A stretch of 7,091 nucleotides of DNA from Gemmatimonadota bacterium (GCA_003221825.1 QHUE01000206.1:1-7091), one strand, 5' to 3'. Counted from the first letter of the stretch, positions 1 to 5,650 are shown. Numbers and translations: made by a program. The notes: generated by a model from the sequence alone, not told the origin.

Positions 1-165
1 TTCGAGCGCGTCGGCACGGTTACGATCGAGGGCCAGTTCCCGTCACGCTCAGTCACAAGCCGCCTCGACGCGCCGGTCCTAAACGCCGTGGTCACGCTCA
101 CCAATACGCGCGGTGAGACGCTGTTCCGCGCGCGCGAGTCGTTCTATTGGCACGAGCCCGACTGA
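1..165 (+). CDS. C-terminal end of an unidentified protein (partial)
   Basis: The first frame is open from the first base to a TGA at 163-165 and gives 54 residues; the start lies outside the window. The segment reads like a beta-rich C-terminal domain: alternating hydrophobic stretches such as VGTVTIEG and LNAVVTLTN, then an aromatic, charged tail ending SFYWHEPD. There is no membrane segment and no motif that I recognise. The stop is 20 bases before the start of the aldo/keto reductase, so the two could be cotranscribed. The reading frame, high GC and good third-position usage argue that it is real coding sequence; the function cannot be assigned from this piece. Confidence 0.6.
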   Translation, partial: FERVGTVTIEGQFPSRSVTSRLDAPVLNAVVTLTNTRGETLFRARESFYWHEPD

Positions 166-185
166 GGATGGTCGGGGGGAGGCTC

Positions 186-1037
186 ATGCAACAGGTCGCA
201 CTGAACAACGGCGTCGCAATGCCCCTTCTTGGCTTTGGCGTGTTCCAGATTACCGATGCGGCCGCATGTGAACAAAGCGTGGTTGATGCCATTGACACAG
301 GCTATCGCCTGATTGACACGGCTGCGTCCTATCTCAACGAGGCCGCGGTTGGTCGAGGGATTCAGCGGAGCGGAATCGCCCGAGAAGAGCTGTTTGTCAC
401 CACGAAACTGTGGATTCAGAGAAATGGCTATGAAGACACACTGGCAGCCTTTGAGCGGTCCTTGAAGCGCCTGCAGCTAGACTATCTGGACCTGTACCTC
501 ATTCATCAACCATTTGGCGACGTGTATGGCGAGTGGCGTGCGATGGAAGACTTGTGCAGCGCGGGCAAAGTCAGGGCGATTGGCGTCGCCAACTTTCATC
601 CTGACCGCATCATGGACCTCATGCTGCACAACAAGGTGACCCCAACAGTCAACCAGATCGAAGTGAATCCTTTCCTTCAACAACGTGAGACGCAACGGTT
701 CTTGCTGGCCAATAAGGTTCAGCCTGAGGCATGGGCCCCATTTGCGGAGGGGCGGAATCATATTTTCGAGAATCCAACGTTGCGGGCAGTCGCAACCAAG
801 CACACGAAGAGTATTGCTCAGGTGATACTCCGCTGGGTGTCGCAACGCGGCATCGTGGTCCTGTCCAAGTCGGTTCGCAAAGAACGCATGGTGGAGAATT
901 TCAATGTGCTCGACTTTGAACTGAGCACGGATGACATCGCCGCGATTGCAACATTGGACACCGGGACCAGTAGTTTCTTTGACCATCGTGACCCGGAGAA
1001 GGTGAAATGGCTGGGCATGAGGGAACTCGATGTGTAG
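186..1037 (+). CDS. Aldo/keto reductase (2,5-diketo-D-gluconate reductase type)
   Basis: A 283-residue cytosolic NAD(P)H-dependent oxidoreductase expected to reduce aldehydes or ketones to alcohols. The full AKR catalytic tetrad is visible: Asp44 and Tyr49 in the IDTAASY motif, Lys74 in TTKLW and His107 in YLIHQP. The family signature SLKRLQLDYLDLYLIHQP is at 92-109, and the cofactor-binding region near the C-terminus reads LSKSVRKERMVENFNVLDF. Length is normal for the family. I chose ATG 186 because a GGGGAGG ribosome binding site lies just upstream (176-182) and the protein then begins VALNNGVAMPLLGFGVF, as relatives do; ATG 168 or TTG 147 would only add an unlikely extension. GC is about 53% in the lines I counted, against 63-65% in two lines from other genes, suggesting horizontal acquisition. 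The last 8 bases overlap the next gene. The natural substrate cannot be told from sequence. Confidence 0.95.
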   Translation: MQQVALNNGVAMPLLGFGVFQITDAAACEQSVVDAIDTGYRLIDTAASYLNEAAVGRGIQRSGIAREELFVTTKLWIQRNGYEDTLAAFERSLKRLQLDYLDLYLIHQPFGDVYGEWRAMEDLCSAGKVRAIGVANFHPDRIMDLMLHNKVTPTVNQIEVNPFLQQRETQRFLLANKVQPEAWAPFAEGRNHIFENPTLRAVATKHTKSIAQVILRWVSQRGIVVLSKSVRKERMVENFNVLDFELSTDDIAAIATLDTGTSSFFDHRDPEKVKWLGMRELDV

Positions 1038-1842
1038 CCGTCGCGCACTGATCGTCCTCACGCTTGTGCTTCCCTCGGTGCTGGCAGGCCAGTCGCCGCC
1101 CACTCCGGAGTTGCCGAATGCTGTGATGCTGCAGTTCATCAGGTTTGCCGACATCTTCGGGAGTCGGCTCGTTGCGGCCTTCGATTCCATCCCTGCAGCC
1201 CGATACGACTACCGGCCTACACCGTCACAGCAGACTATCGGCTATATCGCCCAACACCTCGAGGATGCGAACTACAGCCTGTGTGAGCGCCTCGGGGTCC
1301 TGAAGCACCCTAGGACTCCAAAGGATTCGCTGTCGGACAGCGTCAAAGCGCAGTGGCCGAAGGACACCCTCGTCCAACGTCTCGAGGCCTCACTCCGCTT
1401 CTGCGACACCGCCATGGAACGCATGGGGAAACTCGAGTCGCCGGCGCTTGCGAGCACCTTGCTCGCGTTCGAGACCGATTTGGCAGAGCACTACAGTCAG
1501 GTCTCGAGCTACATGCGACTGCTCGGCATGGTGCCTCCTTCGGCGCTGCCGCAGCGGGCGCGCGTGGCGATCGAGTTGCCGGCATCGGCGTTGTCACTCT
1601 ACGTCGGCGTCTACGAGCTCGCGCCAGGCCTGGAGCTCGCCGTCACGCTGCAGAACGGGGCGCTCCATATCAGGTCGAGCACAGGCAGCGCCGCGGTGCA
1701 ACTCTGGCCCGAGAGCAACAACGACTTCTTCGCCAAGGACGTGGACGCACAAGTCACCTTTGTTCGCGACGCGAGTGGAGCGGTATCGGGCCTCGTCCTC
1801 CACCAGTATGGCCGCGACCGGCCGGCGAAGAAGCGTCGATAG
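1030..1842 (+). CDS. Secreted DinB-family protein with C-terminal DUF3471-like domain
   Basis: 270 residues. The N-terminus has two arginines, a hydrophobic core (ALIVLTLVLPSVLA) and a likely Sec cleavage after Ala19, so the protein is probably exported. Residues about 30-170 form a DinB four-helix bundle: FIRFADIFGSRLVAAF begins it, IAQHLEDANY carries His76, and LAEHYSQVSSYMRLLGMVPP carries His154. The position four residues before His154, where many DinB proteins have a second His, is Asp150, so the metal site may be incomplete or altered. Residues about 189-266 (LYVGVYELAPGLELAV to VLHQYGRDRPAKK) match the DUF3471 domain style normally found after serine hydrolase domains. The ATG at 1030 sits inside the AKR stop (ATGTGTAG), with GAGGGA upstream, so translation may be coupled. 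DinB proteins are often thiol-dependent metalloenzymes, but the activity of this one is unknown. Confidence 0.85.
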   Translation: MCSRRALIVLTLVLPSVLAGQSPPTPELPNAVMLQFIRFADIFGSRLVAAFDSIPAARYDYRPTPSQQTIGYIAQHLEDANYSLCERLGVLKHPRTPKDSLSDSVKAQWPKDTLVQRLEASLRFCDTAMERMGKLESPALASTLLAFETDLAEHYSQVSSYMRLLGMVPPSALPQRARVAIELPASALSLYVGVYELAPGLELAVTLQNGALHIRSSTGSAAVQLWPESNNDFFAKDVDAQVTFVRDASGAVSGLVLHQYGRDRPAKKRR

Positions 1843-1874
1843 TGACCATGCGCCACTCCGTATCGTGACTGAAC

Positions 1875-2321
1875 ATGCCTTCAATCTTTGATCCCCAAGT
1901 TCGGACCGCCATAATGGATCGGCTCTCCCGACTAACGCCCGAGCGCAAGCCGGTCTGGGGTCGATTCACGGCGCCGGAAATGGTCTGTCATGTAAGCTGC
2001 GATCTGCGGCAGGGGCTCGGCGAGCTTGAGGCGGGTCCACCATCCGGACCGCTGACACGCTTTCCACTGAATTGGCTCGCGATTCACGTGCTGCCATGGC
2101 CGAAAGGGAAGGGGAAAAGCCCGCCTGAGTTCCTCGCGACGCGTCCTACCACCTGGGCGGCCGACGTTGGTCGGCTGCGCGAGCTCATTCAGCGCTTCGG
2201 GGCGCGTGGGCCCGCCGCAGCATGGCCGGCGAGCCGGGTCTTCGGATCCATTTCCGGCCCGAGCTGGGGTGTCATGGAGTACAAGCATCTAGATCATCAT
2301 TTGCGTCAGTTTGGTGTTTGA
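1875..2321 (+). CDS. DUF1569 (DinB-like) protein
   Basis: 148 residues with no signal peptide or membrane segment. The start (MPSIFDPQVRTAIMDRLSRLTPE), the APEMVCHVSCDLRQGLGE motif, VLPWPKGKGKSP and the ending WGVMEYKHLDHHLRQFGV are the typical landmarks of DUF1569, a family related to DinB. His39 in the CHVSCDL helix and His138 and His142 in HLDHH are the expected metal ligands, so this copy looks intact. It follows the secreted DinB gene after 32 bases, making a tandem pair of DinB-superfamily genes in one orientation. No good ribosome binding site precedes ATG 1875; the next in-frame ATG (1914) has none either and would cut into the domain. The biochemical role of the family is unknown; a cytosolic metal-dependent transferase or hydrolase is only a guess. 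Confidence 0.85.
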   Translation: MPSIFDPQVRTAIMDRLSRLTPERKPVWGRFTAPEMVCHVSCDLRQGLGELEAGPPSGPLTRFPLNWLAIHVLPWPKGKGKSPPEFLATRPTTWAADVGRLRELIQRFGARGPAAAWPASRVFGSISGPSWGVMEYKHLDHHLRQFGV

Positions 2322-2424
2322 GTCGTCGTTCTCGGTTCCCCCCAACTTCTGTAGCTCTGTGCGACGTCCAACACTAACTTACTGAACAAACCGCTCCCTT
2401 CTCCCAACCACAGGAGTCGCGACA
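2322..2424 (+). promoter_or_regulatory. Intergenic leader of the zinc protein with ribosome binding site
   Basis: A 103-base gap, C-rich in its last third. An AGGAG ribosome binding site at 2412-2416 lies 8 bases before ATG 2425. A TAACTT near 2374-2379 could serve as a -10 box, but no good -35 partner is placed correctly, so a promoter is plausible from the gap size rather than shown. No stem-loop followed by a T-run (terminator) is seen. Confidence 0.35.
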
Positions 2425-2949
2425 ATGAACTGTCCAGCCTGCGGTACCGCGATGACCGAAATCGCAGCGGGCGACGTCAAGGTGCAAGCATGCAAGGGCG
2501 GCTGCGGCGGCTTGTGGTTCGACGAGTGGACGCTCGGCAAAGTGGATCAGCCTGACCAATCGGCCGGGGAGTCTCTCCTCAACATTCCGCAGAACGCGTC
2601 ACTGAAAGTGGACCAGAGCGAGCGGCGCAAGTGCCCGCGCGACTCAGTCGTCATGATGCGCCATTTTTGGAGCGTTAAACGCGACGTGGTCGTGGACGAG
2701 TGCCCGAAATGTGAAGGGATCTTCCTCGATCCAGGAGAACTGGCCGCGATCCGTGCGGACTACAAGTCCGATGCCGAGCGTCACAAGGCGGCCGAAGCGT
2801 ACTATTCGGAGATGTTTGATCAGCAACTCGCCGGGATGCTGCGGCAGGACAAAGCCAAGTTGGAGAGCGCTCGGCGAGTCGCCAGGATTTTCAAATTCCT
2901 GTGTCCCAGCTATTACATCCCCGGTAAACAGGCTTGGGGAGCGTTCTAG
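2425..2949 (+). CDS. Tandem zf-TFIIB zinc-ribbon protein
   Basis: 174 residues, cytosolic. Two zf-TFIIB-type zinc ribbons are visible. The first has Cys3 and Cys6 (MNCPACG), then Cys23 and Cys27 followed by GGLWFDE. The second begins KCPRDS, with Cys70 and an Asp at the second-Cys place (common in this family), and ends with Cys93 and Cys96 in DECPKCEGIFLDPGE. Residues about 108-155 are a charged helix rich in Lys, Glu and Ala, and the tail has an isolated Cys and aromatic residues (LCPSYYIPG). The family is widespread and probably binds zinc, but its partner, possibly nucleic acid or protein, is not established. The AGGAG site 8 bases upstream makes the start secure. It is flanked by about 100-base gaps on both sides, so it is likely its own transcription unit. 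Confidence 0.85.
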   Translation: MNCPACGTAMTEIAAGDVKVQACKGGCGGLWFDEWTLGKVDQPDQSAGESLLNIPQNASLKVDQSERRKCPRDSVVMMRHFWSVKRDVVVDECPKCEGIFLDPGELAAIRADYKSDAERHKAAEAYYSEMFDQQLAGMLRQDKAKLESARRVARIFKFLCPSYYIPGKQAWGAF

Positions 2950-2963
2950 GCCTCCATGAACAC

Positions 2964-2990
2964 ATTCTGTGGTAGAATTCCACTGTGAAT
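2964..2990 (+). promoter_or_regulatory. Candidate extended -10 promoter inside an imperfect dyad
   Basis: TGGTAGAAT at 2970-2978 fits an extended -10 (TGn then TAGAAT, 5 of 6 to TATAAT). There is no good -35 hexamer 16-18 bases upstream. The box is the loop of a dyad: GTGG 2969-2972 pairs with CCAC 2980-2983, and ATTC 2964-2967 pairs with GAAT 2987-2990, with a 1/3 base mismatch bulge between. The symmetry over the -10 is what an operator would look like. It would drive the small membrane protein gene with a leader of about 60-85 bases. Confidence 0.4.
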
Positions 2991-3069
2991 ATTCCAGCTC
3001 GGCGCGGCAGCTTAGGCGCACTCCCTTAGACCGCACGACACCTCTTCAGTGCACCTCGTGCTTGACGTG

Positions 3070-3348
3070 ATGGACAAGGAACCCAGCCTCCGTGTGATCT
3101 GGGGCGGGGCGGTCGCGCTAGGGCTGAGCGGCTACGCGGCCGTGCGCTTTCGACGCTGGCTGGTCCTTCCAGCCCTGGCCGTCATCGCGATCGCGGTTTG
3201 GACGCAACTCGGTGATCTCTTTGACCCACGCGTCGGCGCGGCAATCATGCGCGACGCGGGGTTGTGGTACGTTGGGCAAGCGTGCGCCGCTGCGGCTTTG
3301 GCGGTGATCGTGTGCCTACTGGGTCTGGCTCCGAAACATGCGGCGTAG
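3070..3348 (+). CDS. Small membrane protein with three predicted helices, unidentified
   Basis: 92 residues from ATG 3070 (MDKEPSLRV). Three hydrophobic segments are visible: VIWGGAVALGLSGYAAVRF, then WLVLPALAVIAIAVWTQLG, then LWYVGQACAAAALAVIVCLL. The loop between the first two is basic (RFRRW), and the segment between the second and third holds DLFDPRVGAAIMRDAG. I do not recognise the family. GTG 3049 in the same frame would add seven residues (MHLVLDV); neither start has a clear ribosome binding site, so the start is uncertain. The gene lies downstream of the dyad promoter candidate and is separated by 54 bases from the coiled-coil gene. Confidence 0.6.
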   Translation: MDKEPSLRVIWGGAVALGLSGYAAVRFRRWLVLPALAVIAIAVWTQLGDLFDPRVGAAIMRDAGLWYVGQACAAAALAVIVCLLGLAPKHAA

Positions 3349-3402
3349 GCGCATCCCGCTAGGCAGCGCAGGCGAGTATCAACCTTAGGGGAGAGACGCT
3401 AC

Positions 3403-3651
3403 ATGGAACCAGCTGTGTTTCTTGCCGCGCTCCTGATATTCGTGGGAATTCCCGCTTTCACGGTCCTTAAGATCGCGCGCCTGCGTGCCACTCGTCCTCA
3501 ATCACCATCGGCCGATGTTACTGAGCGGCTCGAGGCCGTTGAAAACCGTGTCGAGGACCTCCAACAGGAACTTGCAGAAACACAGGAGCGTCTCGATTTC
3601 GCCGAGCGCTTGCTAAGCAAGGCACGCGAAGAGCGACGAATTGGCAGTTGA
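3403..3651 (+). CDS. Membrane-anchored coiled-coil protein (PspB-like layout)
   Basis: 82 residues. One N-terminal membrane helix (residues about 5-22, VFLAALLIFVGIPAFTVL) is followed by a basic stretch (KIARLRATR) and a long heptad-patterned coiled coil (residues about 40-78, LEAVENRVEDLQQELAE through RLDFAERLLSKAREE). The layout resembles PspB-type or envelope-stress proteins, and similar small proteins with an ERLDFAERLL motif occur in Gemmatimonadota as far as I recall, but this is not a firm family call. A strong purine-rich ribosome binding site (AGGGGAGAG, 3387-3395) precedes ATG 3403 by 7 bases. It is the first of four closely spaced genes; the next start is 10 bases past its stop. 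It probably sits in the inner membrane with the coil in the cytoplasm. Confidence 0.75.
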   Translation: MEPAVFLAALLIFVGIPAFTVLKIARLRATRPQSPSADVTERLEAVENRVEDLQQELAETQERLDFAERLLSKAREERRIGS

Positions 3652-3661
3652 CGATCCCACC

Positions 3662-3991
3662 ATGGCCTTTGACGAACGGTTAGCAGATCGCATTCGCGGC
3701 TCGCTGGGCCGGCGCAAAGGGCTCGTCGAGAAGAAAATGTTCGGCGGCGTCGCCTTCCTTCTAAACGGCAACATGTGCGTCGGGGTCCATAAGTCGGATC
3801 TCATCGTCCGCCTCGCACCCGAGGCGACGGATGCTGCTCTCGCTCGAGCTCACACGCGGCGCTTCGACCTTACGGGGCGGCCGATGAAGGGCTGGATCCT
3901 GGTGGAGCAGGGTGGCCTGAAAACGGACGCGCAGGTGAGTAAATGGGTGCAGGTGGCAGCGAAGTACGCCGGCTCGCTTCCGGCAAAGTGA
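3662..3991 (+). CDS. TfoX/Sxy N-terminal domain protein
   Basis: 109 residues, consisting only of the TfoX_N domain. The start MAFDERLADRIRGSLG, the KKMFGGVAFLLNGNMCVGV core (about 24-42) and the end GRPMKGWILVEQGG are the family landmarks. The TfoX C-terminal domain present in the gammaproteobacterial competence regulators is absent, as is usual for stand-alone copies in soil bacteria, so a competence role should not be assumed. ATG 3662 gives the standard family start; an upstream in-frame TTG at 3641 would only overlap the preceding gene. No strong ribosome binding site precedes it, which together with the 10-base gap suggests coupling to the coiled-coil gene. The biochemical function of stand-alone TfoX_N proteins is unknown. 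Confidence 0.9.
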   Translation: MAFDERLADRIRGSLGRRKGLVEKKMFGGVAFLLNGNMCVGVHKSDLIVRLAPEATDAALARAHTRRFDLTGRPMKGWILVEQGGLKTDAQVSKWVQVAAKYAGSLPAK

Positions 3992-4005
3992 ACGCGCGGC
4001 CGCAC

Positions 4006-4416
4006 ATGCTCTCGCGTCGTGCTCTCCTGAGTCTTTTGGCCGCGGCCGCAGCGCTCGGATGTGCCGACCTGAAGGATATGGTGTCGCTGCAGCAGGGCTT
4101 GGCGCGCGAGTTCCACACGTCCGCCATCAATGTCAGCCTCAATAACTCCGCGTACCTCACCGTCGTGTTCTCCAATTCGCCCGTCGCCGATTGGTCGGAA
4201 GGCGAGCAGTCGGCATTTGCTCGGCGCGTTGCCGAGTATGTGCGCGATCATTACGCGCACTACGACCAGCTGCAGAGCATTCAGGTGGGCTTCGCATCGG
4301 TGAAGGGTGTGGGCATAACGGTTAGCTCCACGCGCATCCCTTATCGGTTCACACCGAGCGAGCTTGGGCCACCGCGGCAACCGAAAAACGCTATCGTTCC
4401 GAAGGCGGCCAGCTAA
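4006..4416 (+). CDS. Small exported, lipoprotein-like protein of unknown function
   Basis: 136 residues. The N-terminus MLSRRALLSLLAAAAALGC has basic residues, a hydrophobic core and a Cys at 19 preceded by Ala-Leu-Gly. This resembles a lipobox, though Leu at -2 is not standard, so a lipoprotein is likely but not certain. The mature part contains LAREFHTSAINVSLNNSAYLTVVF, an acidic-aromatic DWSEGEQSAFARRVAEYVRDHY helix, and a beta-like region ending at SSTRIPYRF, followed by a Pro-rich tail. I do not recognise the family. A GTG at 3988, overlapping the TfoX stop, is an alternative start that would add six residues before the signal. Spacing on both sides is short (14 and 3 bases), so it is probably cotranscribed with TfoX_N and the next gene. 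Confidence 0.65.
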   Translation: MLSRRALLSLLAAAAALGCADLKDMVSLQQGLAREFHTSAINVSLNNSAYLTVVFSNSPVADWSEGEQSAFARRVAEYVRDHYAHYDQLQSIQVGFASVKGVGITVSSTRIPYRFTPSELGPPRQPKNAIVPKAAS

Positions 4417-4419
4417 CAG

Positions 4420-4713
4420 ATGAGTGTCCGTCTGCGCTACACCGCCCTGGCACTCCTCCTCCTCACGGGCATCGCGGCCGCCGTGGCCCTGACTCACATG
4501 AGCACTCTGCCGGCCTTCATCGCGATCGCCCCCGGATATGTGATTCAGTCGTGGTTGTTCGAGACCCACCACGCCCTCGGCGGTTTCGGTTATCAGGTGA
4601 CGATGGTTGGCGTGTCTGCGGTCGTGTGGACGCTGATCCTACTCAGCCCGGCCGGGGCAGTGCGGCTACTACGACGTTCTTCAGCGCGCCGCAACTTGGG
4701 CGCACCCCGCTAA
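4420..4713 (+). CDS. Small two-helix membrane protein, unidentified
   Basis: 97 residues, starting 3 bases after the stop of the lipoprotein-like gene. Hydrophobic segments are at residues about 8-25 (TALALLLLTGIAAAVALT) and about 58-78 (YQVTMVGVSAVVWTLILLS). Between them is a partly hydrophobic loop that holds a HH pair (LFETHHALGGFG). The C-terminus is strongly basic (LLRRSSARRNLGAPR), consistent with a cytoplasmic tail by the positive-inside rule. No family is recognised. It may work with the preceding exported protein, but that rests only on spacing. No ribosome binding site is clear, so translation is probably coupled. Confidence 0.6.
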   Translation: MSVRLRYTALALLLLTGIAAAVALTHMSTLPAFIAIAPGYVIQSWLFETHHALGGFGYQVTMVGVSAVVWTLILLSPAGAVRLLRRSSARRNLGAPR

Positions 4714-4719
4714 GCGACC

Positions 4720-4932
4720 GGAGTCAGCACGCAACTCATTCGAGAGCTCGAACGGACCAGAGACGAGACGCTGCAATGCCCGGTCGTATGGGTCATGGAT
4801 CAGGATGCGTGGGCCAAGGGGATCGACTATGCGCGCCTGCCGCTCGATATCTCCCGGCGCGTATATGAGTCACCTGAGTCAGGTCAGGTTGGCGCTTGGG
4901 AGTCAACAATGACCACTGACCCGAACCGCTAG
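4720..4932 (+). pseudogene. Decayed DinB-family gene with internal deletion
   Basis: This frame is open from the stop of the previous gene to a TAG at 4930-4932 but has no usable start. It reads LIRELERTRDETL, which looks like the opening helix of small DinB_2 proteins. It then jumps directly to CPVVWVMDQDAWAKGIDY and ARLPLDISRRVYES, which in intact relatives lie after the metal-binding helix. The missing middle would be the part with GKWSVR, HHLAD and the following helix, roughly 45-50 residues. The C-terminal HxxxH helix is also absent: after RRVYES the sequence drifts to an unrelated tail. With no start, no metal ligands and both core helices lost, it cannot encode a working enzyme. The family match is from memory of homologues and the boundaries are approximate. 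Confidence 0.65.
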
Positions 4933-4940
4933 ACACCTAT

Positions 4941-5384
4941 TTGGATCATTTCCTCGTCCTGCTCGGGACGTTTGCCTTCTGCGTGGGCAGCGCCGTGATT
5001 CCATTGCTGCACGCCGAGACGTATCTGGTCACAGCCTCGCTAGTCGCACCGCCGGAGCTCCGCTGGCCACTGGTCATCGCGGCGACCACCGGTCAGATGC
5101 TCGGCAAAGTCGGGATGTACTACGCCGGCAAGGGTGTCAGGCTGATTCCGGGAGAACGCATCCAACGCCGGATCCAGCTGGCGACCGCACGATACCGCGA
5201 GAAGCGCCAGATTGGCGCCGGCCTGGTGTTCGTAAGCGCGGCGTCGGGTTTCCCCCCCTTTTACCTTGTGAGCATCGCGGCGGGCACACTCGCCTTCCCA
5301 CTCACGCCCTTCATCATCCTGGGCTTCGCCGGTCGCTTCATCCGGTTCGCGGTGGCCGTCTTCCTCCCTCATTGGCGAGCGTGA
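4941..5384 (+). CDS. VTT/DedA-like membrane protein (COG1238 type)
   Basis: 147 residues with about four hydrophobic segments: FLVLLGTFAFCVGSAVIPLL, then RWPLVIAATTGQMLGKVGMY, then GAGLVFVSAASGFPPFYLVS, and PLTPFIILGFAGRFIRFAV. The GQMLGKVGMYYAGKGV motif, the basic middle loop (PGERIQRRIQLATARYREKR) and the FPPFYLVSIAAGTLAFPLTPF segment fit the short VTT (SNARE-associated/DedA-like) proteins, which have been linked to lipid scrambling and membrane homeostasis. The only possible start is TTG 4941: an in-frame TGA lies at 4917-4919 and no ATG or GTG falls between, nor early in the coding part. No clear ribosome binding site is seen. The gene starts 8 bases after the DinB remnant ends, so its original promoter may have been lost or replaced by decay upstream. 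Confidence 0.75.
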   Translation: MDHFLVLLGTFAFCVGSAVIPLLHAETYLVTASLVAPPELRWPLVIAATTGQMLGKVGMYYAGKGVRLIPGERIQRRIQLATARYREKRQIGAGLVFVSAASGFPPFYLVSIAAGTLAFPLTPFIILGFAGRFIRFAVAVFLPHWRA

Positions 5385-5386
5385 GG

Positions 5387-5410
5387 TAGTCTGGTGAAGA
5401 TTAAGGGAGC
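5387..5410 (+). promoter_or_regulatory. Ribosome binding site and weak -10-like box before the PilB/GspE-like ORF
   Basis: AAGGGAG at 5403-5409 is a strong anti-16S match, but it ends one base before ATG 5411, closer than usual. TAGTCT at 5387-5392 could be a -10, but no correctly spaced -35 is present. The 26-base gap could also simply be an operon junction. Confidence 0.3.
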
Positions 5411-5620
5411 ATGAGCGACCACTTACTGTTGCCCCAGCTGACCGAAGGGCGGCTCGTCCACCGATCGCCCGTGGTCAAGTTTTGTAAGGGGTTGCTCGCA
5501 GAGGCGCTCGATCGCGGCTTTGAGCGCCTGGAGGTCTTGGCCCCCCGTGGCGGCTCGGCCATCGCCGAGATCCGTGCGTATCGGGGTGACGTGATTATGC
5601 AGTTCCTTCTTAGGCGATGA
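5411..5620 (+). CDS. Orphan domain resembling the N-terminal part of PilB/GspE ATPases
   Basis: 69 residues, soluble. The core (HRSPVVKFCKGLLAEALDRG, then ERLEVLAPRGG, AEIRAYRGDVIMQF) lines up with the stretch before the Walker box in type II secretion and type IV pilus ATPases. There the typical pattern is P-V-V-K-x-x-N-x-I-L-x-E-A-x-x-x-G-A-S-D-I-H-I-E-P, then an R-x-R-x-D-G strand. Here the SDIH and RxDG parts are altered (ERLEV and YRGD), and no nucleotide-binding domain follows. It may be a stand-alone binding domain, or the left end of a broken gene. Shifting frame near 5600 gives a further 14 plausible residues (FLGDDFGSLQELRT) before a TGA at 5651-5653, so a frameshift is possible. 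The match is remote and from memory. The start rests on the adjacent AAGGGAG. Confidence 0.45.
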   Translation: MSDHLLLPQLTEGRLVHRSPVVKFCKGLLAEALDRGFERLEVLAPRGGSAIAEIRAYRGDVIMQFLLRR

Positions 5621-5650
5621 CTTCGGGTCTTTGCAAGAGTTGAGAACTTC

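Noticed and set aside
477..1190. Minus-strand open frame of 237 residues
   Set aside because: It is antisense to the aldo/keto reductase, whose catalytic residues are complete; the antisense protein has no recognisable domain.
1353..1891. Overlapping plus-strand frames inside the DinB-DUF3471 gene
   Set aside because: Arginine- and alanine-rich translations without domains, produced by alternate frames of GC-rich codons.
2322..3402. Integron attC sites in the gaps between genes
   Set aside because: I looked for a YAAC-type left end paired with a GTTRRRY right end flanking each gap. GTTAGC strings occur at 3679 and 4321 but are inside coding sequence and unpaired.
3444..3453. Perfect palindrome GGGAATTCCC
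   Set aside because: It lies inside the coiled-coil gene, encodes Gly-Ile-Pro of the membrane helix, and is short enough to occur by chance.
3850..4572. Long minus-strand open frame of 240 residues
   Set aside because: It lies opposite TfoX_N, the lipoprotein-like gene and the start of the next gene, all with better protein character; its translation is rich in His and Arg without domains, typical of an antisense shadow in high-GC DNA.
4551..4868. 105-residue plus-strand frame across the end of the small membrane protein
   Set aside because: It overlaps the membrane protein gene and the DinB remnant in another frame, and its translation has no family character.
3662..5620. A competence or type IV pilus system from TfoX_N plus the PilB-like ORF
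   Set aside because: TfoX_N alone does not indicate competence, the PilB-like ORF has no ATPase domain, and no pilin, secretin or com gene is present.
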